Source: Marsupella aquatica
Lineage: Eukaryota; Marchantiophyta
DNA: 64,000 bases
Assembly (NCBI GenBank): GCA_973895155.1
Contig: OZ316891.1
Span: 13,206,001 to 13,270,000 of the forward strand
Direction of reading: 5' to 3'
Below, piece by piece: positions 1-11,461 of this stretch. The notes under the pieces are model-generated. The model was not told where the DNA came from. It saw nothing but the letters and a program-made list of their open reading frames with translations, and searched no databases. A program made the translations under genes and the position numbers. Position 1 is the first letter of the stretch. Each line of letters starts with the position of its first letter.

Positions 1-1395
1 GGGAGGACTTAGCATGGGGAGACTTGTGGGCAATGAGACGTGGCACTAGCAAGGCAAGGGGCCAAGCTGGGGACACACACTAAGGACTTGAACTAGCCTA
101 TGGCTGGTTGGGTCAAGGGGAAATGGGCCGGGCTCAAGGATGGCCGTCCGGACCGTCCGGACCGTCAGATGGGCTTTGAGTTCTGAGGGCTTGGGAGTGA
201 GCTCCTCTTGGCCCAAGGCCAATGGAGTTGATGCCATTGGCAACGGATGCTTGGGGCGCAAGTTGCGGCCCGATCCGGGTTGGGCCAGTCGGGGGCCCCG
301 AGCGGCGATCAGACCTGAGGGCCTAGGCATGAGCACTAGGTCGGCCCGGTCACAACCGGCTAAGGCACTCCACTTGGGGATGCCTATCAAGAAAGTTATG
401 GGCGTTGCCAGTTGGTGGCCGCGCCCGTTACGCGCGATGGGATCCGGGTTGGGGGCCAAATGTTTAGGGACCAAAGCTGGTCCGGGGGTGGCAGGTCTCC
501 AGAAGCATATATGAGGGGAGTGGTGTCTCCCTGGGGGCTAAGGGCGAGCCGAAGTCGTGAGCCGCAGCGGTCGCGACACTAAGGGAACCCACCAAACGGA
601 AATGGTGATATCTTCTCAACGGGAAGTTTGTTGGAGGACTTCTTAGGTGCGTTGGAAAGCTCTTGAGGAGGGCTACGCCCTCCTAAGCTCAGCTGGGTCT
701 GGGGGTGCCATGGGTTCTCGTGGTTTGCGGGTGTTAGCTCCCCCGCTTGCCAAATCCTGCCAAACAGCAGCCAAGCCGCGTTCAACCTCTCAAGGGAGCT
801 TGCGTTGGGGAGGCAAGGCCAAGTAGGTATGGAGGCTGAGTCCCAAGGGCGTTCAGTCCCTAGACCATCAGTGGGGCGAACCGGGAGCGGTTGTTAGAGT
901 CGGGGCCATTCTGGTCCCGGCGTGTTGAGACAAGTTTGGGACAAGCTACGCTATTTGGGCCATGAGCATGTCCTGAGGTCAGGGCGGTCAGTTGGTGATG
1001 GATAGGTACGAGGGGGAACCCGGGCCGCGCCCAAGGAAGGAGTTGTCCTAGACGGACAGTGGGCGTGGGTTCTGGTTCTGGCTTATGGCATCGAGAGGAC
1101 CTATCGTTGACCTATTTACCAACGTCTGTTGAGCTTGAGTTAGGATGCTAGACTTGGCCAGTTCTAGATCCGGAGGGGTTACTTACCGAGGTGCTTTGTT
1201 GCTTGTGCAGATAGTGAGGACCATTGAGTAGCAGTCGTGTAGGTGAGCAAGTACGGCTTCGTATGGGAGGGGCCGCAGGTGGTGCTAGAGGCACTTGGAT
1301 GCTTGCTCGAGGTATTCCGTGGAGGCGTTCGGGCACCAAGGGCACTTAGGCGCAAGTGCTGGGATTGGTGAGGGCACTGGGTGGCAAGGTCCACC
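1..1395. other. GC-rich sequence with no recognised gene
   Basis: The stretch is visibly more GC-rich than the rest of the window and has short internal repeats, for example a tandem of GACCGTCCG around 145-170. Open frames occur on both strands, but none resembles a known protein, and overlapping opposite-strand frames are expected in GC-rich DNA. It may be part of an older retroelement cut by the window edge, but I see no primer-binding site, LTR border or polyprotein motif. The CACTA element starts immediately to the right. Confidence 0.5.
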
Positions 1396-1398
1396 ACT

Positions 1399-1422
1399 CA
1401 CTAGTAGAAACCGGGGTGTTTT
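1399..1422 (+). repeat. Left terminal inverted repeat of the CACTA element
   Basis: The 24 bp starting CACTAGTAGAAACC match 19345-19368 in inverse orientation without mismatch. After one mismatch, TGAC is shared as well. Confidence 0.97.
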
Positions 1423-1940
1423 ATGACTAAGTGTTACGACTGCCCATGACTCCTTGTGACTAAAGTTTGGGGGGTATCAAGCCAGTCGTAATTTTGACAT
1501 AGAGTCTTATTTAAAGTGACTGAAATCGATTGGTCATTTATGTGACTAGGGTTTAAGACATATTTTGTGACTAATAATGACCACATCCGTACTTGGGCAT
1601 TTTGGGATTAGGAGAAGGTGTAGTCTTATAAATGACTGAAAAGTAGTCATTTGTATGACTCAAAATGAGGTATGAATTAGTCACAAAGAGTCAGTGAGGA
1701 AGAGTAGCCTTTCGCATATATGACTGGTGCTATGGTTCAATATCGGAACACAGGTGACTGATTATGACTACCTGGTCTTAAAAGTTTAGAGTATATGGGC
1801 ACATTAGTGACCGATGATGACTACAGATGACTAATCATTCTTAAAAATCTTAAGATTGGGCTAGACTGGTTGGTCTTATTGGGGACCACTTGATATCTTA
1901 ATGACCCAAAATGACTCATTAGTCTAGTTCACGATTGCAT
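1423..1940. promoter_or_regulatory. Left subterminal array of TGACT motifs
   Basis: TGACT or TGACC recurs many times in mostly the same orientation, often as GTGACTAA or ATGACTAC, at irregular spacing. Subterminal short repeats are the binding sites of the TNPA-type protein in En/Spm elements. Assigning this motif to that role here is inference. The right end carries the same motif in both orientations. Confidence 0.75.
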
Positions 1941-1947
1941 TCTTTGA

Positions 1948-1978
1948 CCCTTTTGGTCAAAGATTTTGACCAAAAGGG
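1948..1978. repeat. Perfect hairpin near the left end of the CACTA element
   Basis: The arms CCCTTTTGGTCAAA and TTTGACCAAAAGGG are exact inverse complements, separated by the 3-nt loop GAT. It lies at the inner edge of the TGACT array. It also contains GGTCA, the inverse of the array core. Confidence 0.85.
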
Positions 1979-2370
1979 TGAGGCAATTGCAGCCTGCACA
2001 TAGTACTAGAACCATGACTAATAGACAACTGAAGCATAGAAGCATACATTCAAGCACTCAAGCAAACAAGTACACAAGTCTTACATGAAAACATGAGAGA
2101 CAACATAGTTCTATTAGAATCTTAGAACTCATATTAACTATTGAACACACATGCATAATTTCGTACAAACAAAGTTGTCACAACATGATCAGTGGATGAT
2201 CCAGTGAATCTCAATTCAACTCTGCATTATGAAATATCTCGGTAACATTTGGCACCATGGATGCAGTTGTTTGTAAGTTTAGGCTAAAACTACAAACCAC
2301 ACATTTCAGGTGTCCCTATATATTCTGTTGGCCACAACACCAAAGAGTTCAAAGCATCTGCAATAGTTGT

Positions 2371-5300
2371 CTATGGCGGGTCATCATTCAAATTAGGAAC
2401 TGGCAAAGGGGTCTTTGGCTTCACAAGCTTTGTCAACAACACTACAGAATACCCTGTTGGTACTTCTTTGCAATGGAATGTAATCTGCTCTGGGCGCAAT
2501 TTTCCATACCCTACACACAACTCATTTTGCTCTGGTGAGAACAATACATACTCAGGATGTGCCTGAGTCTTCAATTCTGCATCAGCTTTACGCTTCTTTG
2601 CCGCTGCCACTCTACCACTTGCCCTGGCCCGACCCTTCACCTTCCGAATAGGTCTCCCAACAGCTGAAAGCTCTACTTCTACTCCACCGTCTGTGGTCAC
2701 ACCCTGTATGTCACCTGCCTGTGATGGAATTTGGGTCTCCACCTGGCCCTTTGTTTCGCATCCATTCTCACAGGCTTTGGCAACTTCTATGAACTCTTCA
2801 TATGGATCCAAACTGGGGGTATTCAGTACATTGGTAACCTCTGCAATAACAAAATAGCAAGTCAACACCCTATCAACATTTTTGCCTTATCTCCAATCAT
2901 GGAAACATATAACAAAACACATTTTTTGTGTCATCTCCAATCATGGAAACATATGAGAAACCTTACCTTCCATTGTTGGGGCCATGGTACCCTCCACATC
3001 CCTTTCTGTGGGCTCCACTTCCATTTGCTGTTCAATATTACCCTCTGGATTCATCAAATTGGAGTAATGTGGCAGGTCTCTAGAGCCTCCATTCCATATT
3101 GCATTCATTATACATTTGTATTGGTCTTCTTGCACACGAATAAGCTTCTGAACATCTTCCTTTAAAGCAGTCAACTCACTTGCCATTTCACTCAATTTCA
3201 CAGTCACATCATTCTCATGAGACTCCATACATTTCACACAATCTGATAAATTGCTAAGAGAACATGATCCACCTCCCTGCAAACACATATGTCCAACAGA
3301 GTCAATCCATTACACCTGAAAAAGAATATATGGTCCCATTGTTCATGCAAACTATGGAATGTGGAGCGAAAAAAACACTATCTGGTATGAGTACTTACTT
3401 GGTTTGAAGGATCACTCTGGCCAGATTTTTGCTTCTGTTTTCTTGCTTCAGCTCTCACCTCTTCTTTTGTAGGGGACTGTCCATTTTGTGCCTTCTGCAT
3501 ACAGTGTAAATGCACACATTATTTGCTCGAACACAAAAAAACTCAAATACACTGTAGAAGCTAGGTCTGCCAATCCAACGATTATTCTTACCAGCTGCTC
3601 TACTATTGGAGCATTCCCTTTCCTTCCTGTCAAGTTAAGGTTCTGAACGTTGCCACGTGCATATGCCATCTGGGAACTCTTACTCTTGCCGGATTCACTC
3701 AAGAAGTGATGGACTAGCTTGCTCCATTGAAGAGGATCTGTCAATGGGGGAGCAGGCATTCTTTGGTCCTCTCCACCTTCTTGAAACAACACGTGCAATC
3801 TCCACCTCTCATTCTTCAGAATTGTCTTTGCATGAGCCTGAAGACACTCCATGGCTACTCCATCCGGATGGCCCACATATTTCCATTTTGCGGCTACATT
3901 GTCAACAACTTGTTGCCAATCCGCTGGATGCTGCTGCACAAAATTCACCACACTCAAATCCAGCCATCGCAATATTTCACCTTTCAAGTCAGCCAACCAA
4001 TGATTCTTCCCTGCAGATGCACTGTTCACCCAACGGTTGCTCCCAATCTCCACTACTCCTTTCTTGGTTCTGTCAGGTCCTGCATTGCTTTCTGTGGTAC
4101 TGCTTGGTGTGACAGGTTTAGGATTCGCTAGAACTTTTGTACTACCCTTTAGTGGACTTATAATGCCCCCTGCATCATCCCACATCCATGTGACATCATA
4201 CAATAGTAACATCAATACCTTTGTATATGTCAAATAGTGGATACCAATTGCAATTGTTTATTGTTTCATAAGTGTAACTTACCAGATGCTTTGGCGACAC
4301 TCTGTGGATAAGAGGCAGGCTCAACTACCTGTACATCTTCCCCACCAGCCAACCAATCAGGCTCTGGCCATTGCTCAGAACCATAGGCTACAGTTGTCTC
4401 TTGTCCTGCCTCTACTTCAGGTTCATAGTAAACCTCCTTGTCAGTTACTCCCCAATCAGGATGGGCAGAATCTGCAGTCACATAATTAAGCACTTTAATT
4501 AGGTCTTTAACATCACACTAGCATACCCTTTATTTCCAAAGTAATTTACATAAATGCCAGAATTGAAGGGCAATCCCTACTCACATCTCCAATCGTCTCT
4601 TGTTGCTCCATACTGCTCAGTATGTTGTGTTGGTCTACCTTGGCCCCGTGTAATGTGTGCTGGTGGTGGACCCGTAACATACACAACAGTGTGCCCAGCA
4701 GGTGGTGGTGGTCCATACCCATCCACTTGTGGGGCTGCTCTCCCCTGAGAGGGTGCACTGTGTGTTGGTGGTGCTCCATACACCACAGTGTACCCCTCGC
4801 TGCGTGGGGTTGCTCTAACCTGACCTGTGCTGTGGGTATGTGTTGTTGCTCTACTTGCAAAGGAGGGTGGGATGTGCCCACCATGTGGTGCAGCTCCATA
4901 CACAACAGTGTGACCACCTACACCAACAGTTGTTGTTCCATACCCACTGCTCTGTTGGGTTTTACCTGGAGGTGGAGGTGGAGGTGGTATGTGCCCAGCA
5001 CGCCCCACTGGTCCGGACCCACGTGCAATGTAATGCACTGTGCTTCGCCCTCCAGATGTTGTTGTACTGTGCCCACGGCCCATACCCCGAGTAGCAAGTC
5101 CACCTCTCTTAGCCTGCAAGAACATATGTGCAAGGACAATAAACTTAAAAGAAGTATCTTCCTCTGACTTGCCACACTCACATGAGCCAAACATATCACT
5201 ACTGTGATACACTACTTCAACACTTCATAATTACCACAATTTTCTTGGGCTCCTCGACAGTACGCTTGCCCTGCCCATATTCTTCATCATCTGCATCGGG

Positions 5301-5736
5301 CTCCTCCTCTGGATAGTACTCTACATCATCAAATTCCTTATGGTTTTCACCGGACCCAACATCTTGCCCATCATCTGCAGAATCTGCCATCGATGGAATG
5401 TCCTTCACTGCTAGTCTCTCACTGCGTCACCGAGGTCCACTTGCACTGTCACTAATGCTTTGCCTAGCCCTTCTGTGCACTACACTTCTCCTGTCTGGGA
5501 GCCTGCAAGCCATCCAAAAGCAACATCCATTGAACAACTCTAGTAAACATAGCTACATTCATTCCAATTAATGAGCAAAGTCTGGATAGGTTCTGTGGAT
5601 GATAATTGTTCCCTTACAAAGCGGAAAATCCCTGTCTGAGCTCAGCTCCCAAAGCTGCCAGCCTCTCATCAACATATGCTGCACGTATCATGGCTTGCTT
5701 TTCAGACTCACTCATCTCATCATCATCTTCTTCCAT
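2371..5736 (-). CDS. CACTA TNPA-like DNA-binding protein (Transposase_24-type)
   Basis: An eight-exon model fits canonical borders and phases: 5736-5618, 5502-5235, 5113-4585, 4471-4283, 4169-3592, 3494-3399, 3276-2967 and 2840-2371, about 852 residues. The exons encode in order an acidic start, an acidic serine-rich segment, and a Gly/Pro-rich RGG-like segment with repeated (H/Y)TVVY blocks. The domain at 4169-3592 resembles plant transposase Ptta/En/Spm, with LQWSKLVHHFLSESGKSKSS followed by NLTGRKG. A basic KAQNGQSPTKEE exon, a likely coiled coil and a basic tail with RVAAAKKRK complete it. In known elements such proteins bind subterminal repeats and assist the transposase. It starts 18 bp after the transposase stop. 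In the second exon an in-frame TGA (5427-5429) interrupts the reading frame. Translation could instead start at the ATG ending at 5390. The domain call is firm, the exact start is not. Confidence 0.8.
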
Positions 5737-5754
5737 CCTATTCAATGACAAACA

Positions 5755-8700
5755 TTATTGCATACGCATGGTGTCAGGCTCAGCCTCTACAAATGGCTCC
5801 TCACCCTCCCAAGCATCCACCCGTGTTAGAGGAACATACTCTGTGCTTGTCTGAACAGTACCAACGTCTCCAGTACGTGGTTGTTCAAATGCACTATGTC
5901 TATCTAAATGAAACTCTAGCTTTGAGCCTTCTACCCTACGATTTCTGGGCTGCTTATGACACACTACCCTCCAACCTAGGTTCTCTTCCACATCCAAGAA
6001 GAAGGCCTGCTCCACCTGACTGGGATACACAAAAGGCTGCTCCCATTCGGGCAACTTGGACTTGAAATTGGCAAGCAGAAAGCCATCCCGGTCTCTTTTC
6101 ATACTGGCCCTGTTACCACGCCACACTTGTCTTACCCATTCACCCTTCATCAAAATTACAGGAGTGGATGTGGCTCCATAGTCAAGAAGCCAGATATCAC
6201 TTAGTTCTCCTACATACCCCATCTGCAACACTCCACTACTTTCATCAGGGCTCTCATGCTGAAATACACAAATGAGCCCACAATCATATGTTACCCTGGA
6301 AGAAGTTGTTTCATCTCTCACTCTATAGTGATTGCCATATGCTGCCATCCGTTTGTAAGACTTTACCAGCAACCGTGGAGGATTGGAGAGGAGATAGACA
6401 TCTACATCCATATTAGGATGGCTTGCATGATGCTCTCGAACTGTGCATCTCAGCCATTCTGACATGCATGGGAATGTGGTAGACGTGCTTGATTGAATAG
6501 CCTTCTGTGCCTCATACTCCCTACACATATAAGTGCATGGATTTAGCAATCAGAGTACACATTCTATACATATCTGCAATTTAGAAACCAAGGGCAGCAA
6601 AGAAAATTGAAAACAAGTTACATACAGGGAGACCAAAGTAGGTACTCACTCCAGCCAGGGTTGCATTGCATCAGTGTTTTCCAGAACGTACTGATGAGCC
6701 AAGTCTCTAATTTCGATGGTCAGCTTCACTGTGGTTGCAGCACCTTGTAGGACTTCCCCAGACACCCCTTCTTCTTCATCAGAATTCCATACTCGCCTTG
6801 TCACATGCTCGTAATCTGCTAGGTACTCTGTGATGTAGCCCAGAGTTTCATCTTTTATATAACCCCGAGCCATACTTGCCTCTGGCCTATAGTAAGATCT
6901 CACATGACCCTTCATCAACTTCATGTACCGCTCCAGGGGGTACAACCAACATGCTGTCACCGGCCCGTACTGGTCTATTTCTTCCACAACATGGATGAGC
7001 AGATGAGTCATTACATCAAAGAATGCAGGCGGGAAATATATTTCAAGATCACACAACAATAGTGCCACATCTTTCTTCAATTGGGGAAACTGTGCAGCAT
7101 CCCACACCTTCAGACAAACTCTGCGGAACACATCACTCAGACGCAGTATAACTTTACGCACAGGCTCTTGCATGAGGCCCCTCAGGCACAATGGCAGGAC
7201 TTGTTGCATCATGACATGGTAGTCATGGGTTTTCATACTACCAAATTGGAATTTGTTATCCTTCACATGCCTCTTGAATGCACTAGCATAATCTGTGGGA
7301 GCTCGGAGTGAACTCAGCCTTGATAAAAAGGTCTGCCACTCTGTGTCTGTGCAACAATATGGTGCTTGGTACTTCAAAAACACGTTTGCCCTGCTCTGGT
7401 GTGATGTAAGCCAAAGGTGGGGTCGAATTCCCCTGTCCTGTAGATCCATACGTACAGAGCCCGTGTCCTTTTCTCCACTCAAAAATCGGAGTAGACTCTC
7501 GCATATGTTCTTCTCTATGTGCATAACATCAATATTATGTTTGTTTGGATCAAACTCCTGCAACTCCGAAACATCAAGCAGTGAGCAAATCTCAATCTTC
7601 ATAATACATACATACTACTTCATACAATCTAACAACTAAATTGACTGAATCACATATATGGGTTGTTGGGGAGAGGAGCTTACTCGCCAATACTCCAGCT
7701 GCAAGTCCAAAATGGACTGTCGTTTCACACCATACAACCTTGCAGGATCCCGTACTCCATCCTCTGCTCCTCCATCTGCATCATATTGTGCCTTGGCAGC
7801 CCCCCAAGAACTTATTTGCTCCTTCTTCACTCGAGGTGGGGGACTGCGGAGCTCCGTGCGCTTGTTAAAATGTGCTATAAGATTGGGTCTACGTCTGTAA
7901 GGGTGATCAGAGGGCAGAAATCGACGGTGACCAAGGTATTTGATACACTTCAAGGACTTTGAATAGTCACTTGTCACATGGGGGCCACATCTTGTGCAAG
8001 CTAAATATCCTTTCCCAACCTGGCCTGCAATCATGCTATGGGCAGGGTAATCTGCAATAGTCAACATTACAATAGCTCTAAGCAAGAATGGATTGGCTTC
8101 ACCAATCCTCTGCAGCATATCATATGTGAGCACTCCAGTGTACCATAGCTTTCTCAGTTCCTCTACTAGAGGAGCGAGATACACATCTATATTGGCTGCA
8201 ACAGCACTGTCTGGCCCTGGAATCAACAATGCCAACATTACAAAGAACCGCTTTGTAGTCAACCATGGGGGAAGGTTGTAATTCAAAAGGGTTACAGGCC
8301 AACAATAGTACGCATTGTTCTTCTCGCCAAATGGGTTCACCCCATCCAATGATAGCCCAAGCCTAACATTCCTTCTCTCCCTAGCAAACTCAGGATACGC
8401 ATCATCAATCAACTTCCATTGCTTTGAATCTCCAGCATGGCGTTGTAGCCCATCTCGACTTTTGTTCTTAGCTGTCCATGTCATCAACTCTGATATGGCA
8501 CGGCTCCTGAACATTCTCTGCAGTCTGGGAATTATAGGAAAGTGACGGAGCACTTTTGTAGGTTGCTTGGACTTCCCATTATTCCGGTACCTGTGCTTCC
8601 CACATGTAGGGCATGTCAACTTCTTCTCATGTTCGTTTCTGAAAAGAACATGCCCATCAGGACAGACATGGATTGACTCATAGTTCAGCCCAAGTTTTGA

Positions 8701-9501
8701 TATCAGTCTCTTTGCCTCGTACATGTTTTTTGGCACTAGATTACCTCCTGGCATCACTGTTTTCTACAAGAAGGCCAGAACCTCGGACACAAAGATGTTT
8801 GGCACATTGTGGTTCCCACAAATATTCAGAAACATTAGCACAAATGCTAATTTGGAACAATTGCTTCCTGGGAACAGCGGATTGAAGGCCTCTTGAACTT
8901 CGGTTGGGGAGCCAAACATGGTGTCCACTCCAGCTGCAGCCTGTTGCCCAATCTCGAACTCATCTAAAGACTCGTGGTCATCACCCGGTGCAGTCTCAAA
9001 CTCTTCTGCATCTTCCATGTCCTCCCGCATTGCATCCATGTCCTGGAAAATATCATGCACCATTTGCTGAACATTGATCCCTTCGTCTGCAGGCTGCTGA
9101 AGGACTTCGGACCCACCCAGTTGAGTCATCACATCTGCCAACCCACCAGTGAAGAACTGGTCTCGCCTTGCACTATTTGCATTCTCAAAGTCAGCCCTCC
9201 ATTCCTCATCCGAAGAATCAGCCTCATTCGGATCGTTTGTAACACGCCAACGAGGGTGTCTCCCATGAATTGCCAAGTGCCCATGAATCTGCCTCAAGAC
9301 TCTGGTATGGGAGCCATTGCATTGAGTGCAAGGACATCTCATTCGTGAACTTGGACCTGACCGTGCCACTTTGGCCTGTTCCCGATTCCAGAGCTTCTGG
9401 TCGTGTTGGGAAACCCTCATTGGATGATGTAGAGGCAACCTGGCAGATGTTGGATGGGTCCAAGGGGGAGGGTGACCTATGGACACTCTTCTAGACTCCA
9501 T
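5755..9501 (-). CDS. CACTA transposase (tnpD-like; Transpos_assoc, tnp2, DUF4218, DUF4216)
   Basis: Three exons join in phase: 9501-7684, 7557-6650 and 6520-5755, about 1,163 residues. The N-terminal Cys/His segment (RCPCTQCNGSH, near residue 55) fits the transposase-associated domain. The tnp2 catalytic domain follows (about residues 250-606), with CPTCG, LSLDGVNPFG at about 383-392 and IPGPDSAVAANID. DUF4218 has HIEKNICE near 619 and KTHDYHVMMQ near 715. DUF4216 fills the last exon (GLICVFQ, VWRGNRASMKRDRDGF). It would bind and cut the element ends in the nucleus. An in-frame TAG at 8764-8766 (codon 246) separates the N-terminal domain from tnp2; family members read straight through here. 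The TAG is one C-to-T change from CAG, a CHG methylation context. A downstream ATG at 8754 could restart tnp2. The call is certain; function is doubtful. Confidence 0.93.
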
Positions 9502-9966
9502 CTTAGAGTTCAGAACACAGGCACTCAGATTTAATTGTCATTTCATTATGAAAGTGGAAAATACATTTCTTGTATAGCTGTGTTCCGATGTTCACACAAT
9601 CTACCAAAACATATGACATGATACAGTGTAATAAATCATGCATAGACTTTCTACAACCACCAAAAAACAAACAAGAAAGGTTCCTGAATTGTGTACCTAT
9701 TCTCAGGTTACACTGTAACAAAATTCCTAACTGTCTCAGGGTGTCACCTCCTTCGCTGTCCTCACTTATACTGCCTCAGTCTGCAATGGCCAACCAAGCA
9801 CGTACATCCATGACCATATCAGAGTCCAATCACCTATAGTCATAGACAAACGTGCTTGGCGTGAGAGCAGTATGAGATCTCCTCACGTTATTACCAGAGT
9901 TCATCTGGATACCCACCCTGTTCTCGATGGTAGTCACACCTGAGGTACACTGGCATGTACATCAGG

Positions 9967-10497
9967 TCATATATCAAGGAGTATGCCCTGGGCATACCAG
10001 GGTGGGGTTCGATCTATGCCTACAAGAAGTGGTTGTAATGCCCTCCACTGAGGGGAGCTAGCTACCAAGTCCCTCCATTGTGTGCTAATTAGTCTATATT
10101 TGCAAATGTCTTGTGCGTTTGACCACATAAGAATTCTGGGCCACACATCCGACAGCATTATATCATCTGGCAAACCAGGCAACAAGGAAGTCCCCACAAC
10201 ATTATGCTCTTCTATTTCATCTGCTGAAAAATAAGATTCATCGTCTCTTGCATCCTCAGGCGGTGCCAAAATATGTTTCAACACCAACCCATGCAGGAGA
10301 GTCCAAACAGTGGCCAACCATGTGGCAACCCACAAGAGGAGCCTACATAGCGTCGGGTGATGTAGGAAAGGCAACATACCCACCAAAGTCTGCCGCCAAG
10401 ATTTGAGCCCACCCCCAGTAAGTTTACAGTGACACCCCCAGGCAGCAGGAAACAACAATCCGCCAATAGTAAAATAAGTCCAACTGCGACCAACCAT
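9967..10497 (-). CDS. F-box protein carried as CACTA cargo
   Basis: The 176-residue frame opens with a true ATG. Residues 40-76 are strongly hydrophobic and could form one or two membrane segments. An acidic linker follows (about 80-97). Residues 106-150 carry an F-box pattern: LPGLPDDIMLSDVWPRIL, then ICKYRLISTQWRDLVASSPQWRAL. F-box proteins link SKP1-CUL1 ubiquitin ligases to substrates. No substrate-binding repeats follow, so the partner cannot be guessed. The frame stops after LLDI, but a one-base shift would continue to a stop at 9891-9893 through tyrosine-rich sequence, so the C terminus may be frameshifted or spliced. It lies between the BRCT gene and the transposase, on the same strand. 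Capture from a host gene is inference. Confidence 0.65.
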   Translation of the reverse strand: MVGRSWTYFTIGGLLFPAAWGCHCKLTGGGLKSWRQTLVGMLPFLHHPTLCRLLLWVATWLATVWTLLHGLVLKHILAPPEDARDDESYFSADEIEEHNVVGTSLLPGLPDDIMLSDVWPRILMWSNAQDICKYRLISTQWRDLVASSPQWRALQPLLVGIDRTPPWYAQGILLDI

Positions 10498-10588
10498 AAC
10501 AAGCTACGTTAGTTCAAATATCACATTTATTTAAAAGATGTGATTTGTACAAAAAGCTTGTCTCAAAACTGATGCTACTACGTACTCC

Positions 10589-11461
10589 TCACTCTGATTC
10601 AGAATCGCTAATAACCCCTTCCTCACTTGTTGTCACATAGTTTTCACTGTGAGGATCCTGACCCTTCCGTGGCCAGGCCTCAAAAAGATCATAGTCCATT
10701 GGGTTTTGACGCTTCCCAGCTGCTACTGATTCCACAAGCCAAGCATATGAAACCACAAACACATTATGGGACATGACATAAAAGCGAATGTCACCCTTCC
10801 CAAACTTGCGGCAGGCTTTGGGATATGACTTAGTAATGACATGAGTGGTGTCCTCTGTTATATTCTCCTCCACTATCCCACCTAGGTCAAGCACTGTGGA
10901 CTTGTACACTTTGCACTTAACCTCTCCAATTCCCGCCTCCACAAAAACCATGCTCAGCCCTTTCAAAATGGGGGTTGGTTGCTTCATCTCCTCAGCCAAC
11001 ATACTCTTCAGCCTTCTTGAGCTTTGTCCTGTGTTGAGTACAGGTCCATATTGGACATCAGCAAGCCGTGCCTTTACTTCCCAGACTTCTTGTTCAGCCC
11101 AAGCTGATGCAGTAGCTTCTTCATCCTCCCACAATTCATATTGCTCAGTATCCTGTACAATCTGATGTGCTATGGAATCTGTGATCCAAGAGGCCTCAAC
11201 TACTTTTAGGCCTCGCTCAGTAATTGCAGAATTCATGTAGGACCATGACCACTTCTTTATCACTGATAGCCATGTCCCTGCAACAACATGTGTAGTCTCT
11301 GGAGTGATGTCCTGAAGTACAGTGCCATGGAGCTCAGAGAATCGTTTCTGTACAGTTGGCCAATGCACTTTGGTCAACCCATGCTGGCCATGGACCAAAA
11401 TGGCTCTGACCCCTGTAAACACTGCTGGGTGGTCAAACTTCCTACGTTTCCCAGGCTCCAT
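10589..11461 (-). CDS. Double-BRCT protein carried as CACTA cargo
   Basis: A single open frame of 290 residues from the ATG at 11461. BRCT 1 spans about residues 12-105, with HGTVLQDITPETTHVVAG and the diagnostic VVEASWITDSI. BRCT 2 spans about 167-265, with DLGGIVEENITEDTTHVIT and VVSYAWLVESVAAGK. Each keeps the glycine turn and the conserved tryptophan. The tail is acidic and serine-rich (SEEGVISDSESE). BRCT pairs bind phosphoproteins or DNA ends in repair and checkpoint complexes. The first BRCT resembles those of DNA polymerase lambda or XRCC1-like proteins in general form, without a firm orthologue. Neighbours are the EDM2-like gene upstream and the F-box gene downstream. The frame is intact, unlike the transposition genes. 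A role in repairing excision sites is possible but inferred. Confidence 0.8.
   Translation of the reverse strand: MEPGKRRKFDHPAVFTGVRAILVHGQHGLTKVHWPTVQKRFSELHGTVLQDITPETTHVVAGTWLSVIKKWSWSYMNSAITERGLKVVEASWITDSIAHQIVQDTEQYELWEDEEATASAWAEQEVWEVKARLADVQYGPVLNTGQSSRRLKSMLAEEMKQPTPILKGLSMVFVEAGIGEVKCKVYKSTVLDLGGIVEENITEDTTHVITKSYPKACRKFGKGDIRFYVMSHNVFVVSYAWLVESVAAGKRQNPMDYDLFEAWPRKGQDPHSENYVTTSEEGVISDSESE

Noticed and set aside
46-514. Overlapping plus and minus frames of 124-142 residues
   Set aside because: Both are expected by chance in GC-rich sequence; no motif and no codon-use signal.
1-1395. LTR retrotransposon end
   Set aside because: No LTR pair, primer-binding site, polypurine tract or polyprotein motif visible within the window.
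5738-5765. Possible 28-bp intron joining the transposase to the TNPA-like start
   Set aside because: Too short for a plant intron. Separate genes or a longer alternative splice explain the layout better.
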